The position numbers and the translations under genes are program-made. Shown in pieces: positions 33,402-34,513 of a stretch of 34,513 nucleotides of DNA. How positions within the stretch are numbered: the stretch's first letter is position 1; the number at the start of each line of letters is the position of its first letter. The notes beneath the pieces were generated by a model. It was not told the DNA's origin. It searched no databases and was given only the letters and a program-made list of their open reading frames with translations. The stretch comes from Litorilinea aerophila (GTDB lineage: Bacteria > Chloroflexota > Anaerolineae > Caldilineales > Caldilineaceae): NCBI GenBank assembly GCA_945897075.1, contig CAMDEX010000034.1, positions 1-34,513 of the forward strand, in the 5' to 3' direction.

Positions 33402-33517
33402 TATTCGTCTATGACACGACTTACGCAGTTACTCCTGGGAACGCCAGCATCCTGCTGGCTGCCGCCAGGGATGGCGGCGTTCCCGGCTGCGTAAGTCCTG
33501 TATGCTATTCGTCTATG
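33402..33517. mobile_element. MITE-like element with terminal inverted repeats and flanking direct repeats
   Basis: GACTTACGCAG (33418-33428) and CTGCGTAAGTC (33487-33497) are exact inverted repeats. TATTCGTCTATG occurs at 33402-33413 and again at 33506-33517, like a target duplication, though 4 nt and 8 nt from the arms. Inside, GGGAACGCC/GGCGTTCCC (33437-33445/33476-33484) enclose two hairpins (GCCAGCA/TGCTGGC and GCCGCCA/TGGCGGC), forming a cloverleaf-like fold. It has no transposase, so it would be non-autonomous. Confidence 0.75.
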
Positions 33518-33540
33518 TGGGGAGGAATGGACGGGTTGGG

Positions 33541-34410
33541 TTATTCCGCCACCAATAGGCACTCCAATTTGTGAACCAGACAGTCTGGTCTCTCTTTGCG
33601 CCAACGGTCGAAGAGCGCGTAGAGGTCGGTTTCGTCCTGGGCAGCCATGCCGTAGCGCACCAGTGGCCCATCGCCGGCTGGCTGGGGGTGGTGGTCTTCG
33701 TGGGGTTTGCCTTCGCTGCACAATTTGCACAGCATCCGCATCGCCGACCAGTTGTCCAGACCGATCCCCCGCGCTTCGGCCAGATGGGCGAGGGCTGTGC
33801 GATCTTCTTTGCTGGGCGCTTCCACAGTCGCTTCGTAGGTGCTGAAGGGGGAGGCGTAGAGCAGCTCCAGTTCATTGAAGACGGGCACTTCGATTCCGCC
33901 CAAATCCCGAAAGCCCACCGGCTCGCCGTCGTGCAGCACAATGTCCTGGTAGCGGCGTCCAGACGCGGGCGTGGGCACATTCTGAATCTGGGCGCGCGCG
34001 GGGTCGAGACGTTTTGTCCAGACCACTTCCGGGTTGCCCTTTGGATCGATGCGGATGGGCGTTGGCCCCAATTTCAGCAGGGGTGGATCGTCGCCGTCGG
34101 CGATCTCGATGCCGTAGCCACGCCACGCCCGGCGCGCTTCGCGCCAGTCTCCCAGCGCGGTGGCGGCGATGCCCAGATTCCACCACGCGCCGGAGTCGGA
34201 CCTGTCCAACGCCACGGCCTTCTGGTTATAGCGCAGACATTCCGGCCAACTGTGCTGGAATTTGTAGGCCAGGCCGAGATTGAACCAGGGCACCGACCAG
34301 TCGGGCGCGGCTTTGATCGCTTTGCGAAAGTCCTCCATCGCCGCGGCCAGCTTGCCCTGGTCCATCAGGCGTGTGCCCCGTTCGTTGAATTTGACCGCTG
34401 GGGTTTTCAT
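33541..34410 (-). CDS. Tetratricopeptide-repeat protein
   Basis: A 289-residue protein. The first ~110 residues contain about three TPR units (AAAMEDFRKAIKAAPDWSVP, NLGLAYKFQHSWPECLRYNQ, WWNLGIAATALGDWREARRA) that form a superhelix for protein binding. The rest (110-289) is a separate, unassigned domain with conserved-looking RYQDIVLHDGEPVGFRDL and two cysteines in MRMLCKLCSEGK. The Shine-Dalgarno is weak (AAGGCGAACCC before the ATG). No operon partner is seen; the MITE-like element lies just downstream. Confidence 0.85.
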   Translation of the reverse strand: MKTPAVKFNERGTRLMDQGKLAAAMEDFRKAIKAAPDWSVPWFNLGLAYKFQHSWPECLRYNQKAVALDRSDSGAWWNLGIAATALGDWREARRAWRGYGIEIADGDDPPLLKLGPTPIRIDPKGNPEVVWTKRLDPARAQIQNVPTPASGRRYQDIVLHDGEPVGFRDLGGIEVPVFNELELLYASPFSTYEATVEAPSKEDRTALAHLAEARGIGLDNWSAMRMLCKLCSEGKPHEDHHPQPAGDGPLVRYGMAAQDETDLYALFDRWRKERPDCLVHKLECLLVAE

Positions 34411-34471
34411 TGGGTTCGCCTTGTCTCAGTAGCTGCTGTAGATGTTCAGATGCTGTTTTTCGTAGGGGCGC

Positions 34472-34513
34472 TGCTTGCTGCGCCCGTCTCGTCTGTGCCG
34501 GGCGCAGCAAGCA
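34472..34513. repeat. 14-bp inverted repeat at the window edge
   Basis: TGCTTGCTGCGCCC (34472-34485) and GGGCGCAGCAAGCA (34500-34513) are exact reverse complements with a 14-nt loop. They look like a REP-type palindrome; the pairing may extend beyond the window. Confidence 0.75.

Overview
The window is GC-rich bacterial DNA. Several things suggest a Chloroflexota lineage, perhaps Caldilineae or Anaerolineae: long lineage-type insertions in RpoB and RpoC, a CHAT-formylglycine-enzyme fusion, many phytanoyl-CoA-dioxygenase and enolase-superfamily catabolic genes, and abundant short tandem repeats. The taxonomy is inference, because there is no rRNA gene in the window.

Layout. Positions 1-4.7 kb (+) hold a DUF5678-like/retropepsin-like pair, a mandelate-racemase family enzyme, a HicB-AbrB antitoxin-type fusion on a leaderless promoter, a PhyH dioxygenase and a luciferase-like flavin oxidoreductase. 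Positions 4.8-10.2 kb (-) hold an ArsR regulator with an SRPBCC protein, then a hydantoinase/oxoprolinase hyuA-hyuB pair split by a frameshifted four-helix-bundle (S23/IVP) gene bedded in repeats. Positions 10.2-13.8 kb form a repeat-rich island with a RelE-type toxin-antitoxin pair and a CHAT protease-FGE fusion. The last exons of that gene, so to speak, look like the variable repeat (VR) of a diversity-generating retroelement. Positions 13.8-17.3 kb hold an SHMT-like PLP enzyme, an MFS transporter and a flavodoxin. Positions 17.6-21.3 kb hold a PHP-UvrD helicase fusion and a DUF3565 protein. Positions 21.5-30.8 kb hold rpoB-rpoC behind a long structured leader with its own consensus promoter and an internal terminator. 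Positions 30.8-34.5 kb hold an SDR oxidoreductase, a PhyH/TIM-barrel sugar-isomerase operon and a TPR protein, with a MITE-like element.

Two signals stand out. The first is the CHAT-FGE gene, whose C-terminal codons are dominated by NNC triplets in the positions where DGR targets carry mutated AAC codons. It is followed by strong hairpins and enclosed, together with the TA pair, between inverted 53-bp repeats. No reverse transcriptase or template repeat is in the window, so any diversification would act from elsewhere in the genome. The second is a set of degenerate heptanucleotide arrays at more than ten loci. They often begin within a few bases of stop codons, and in several genes they are read in frame as 7-residue peptide repeats or low-complexity linkers.

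Most genes look like ordinary catabolic and housekeeping functions. The accessory interest lies in the repeats, the CHAT-FGE island and the RNA leader.
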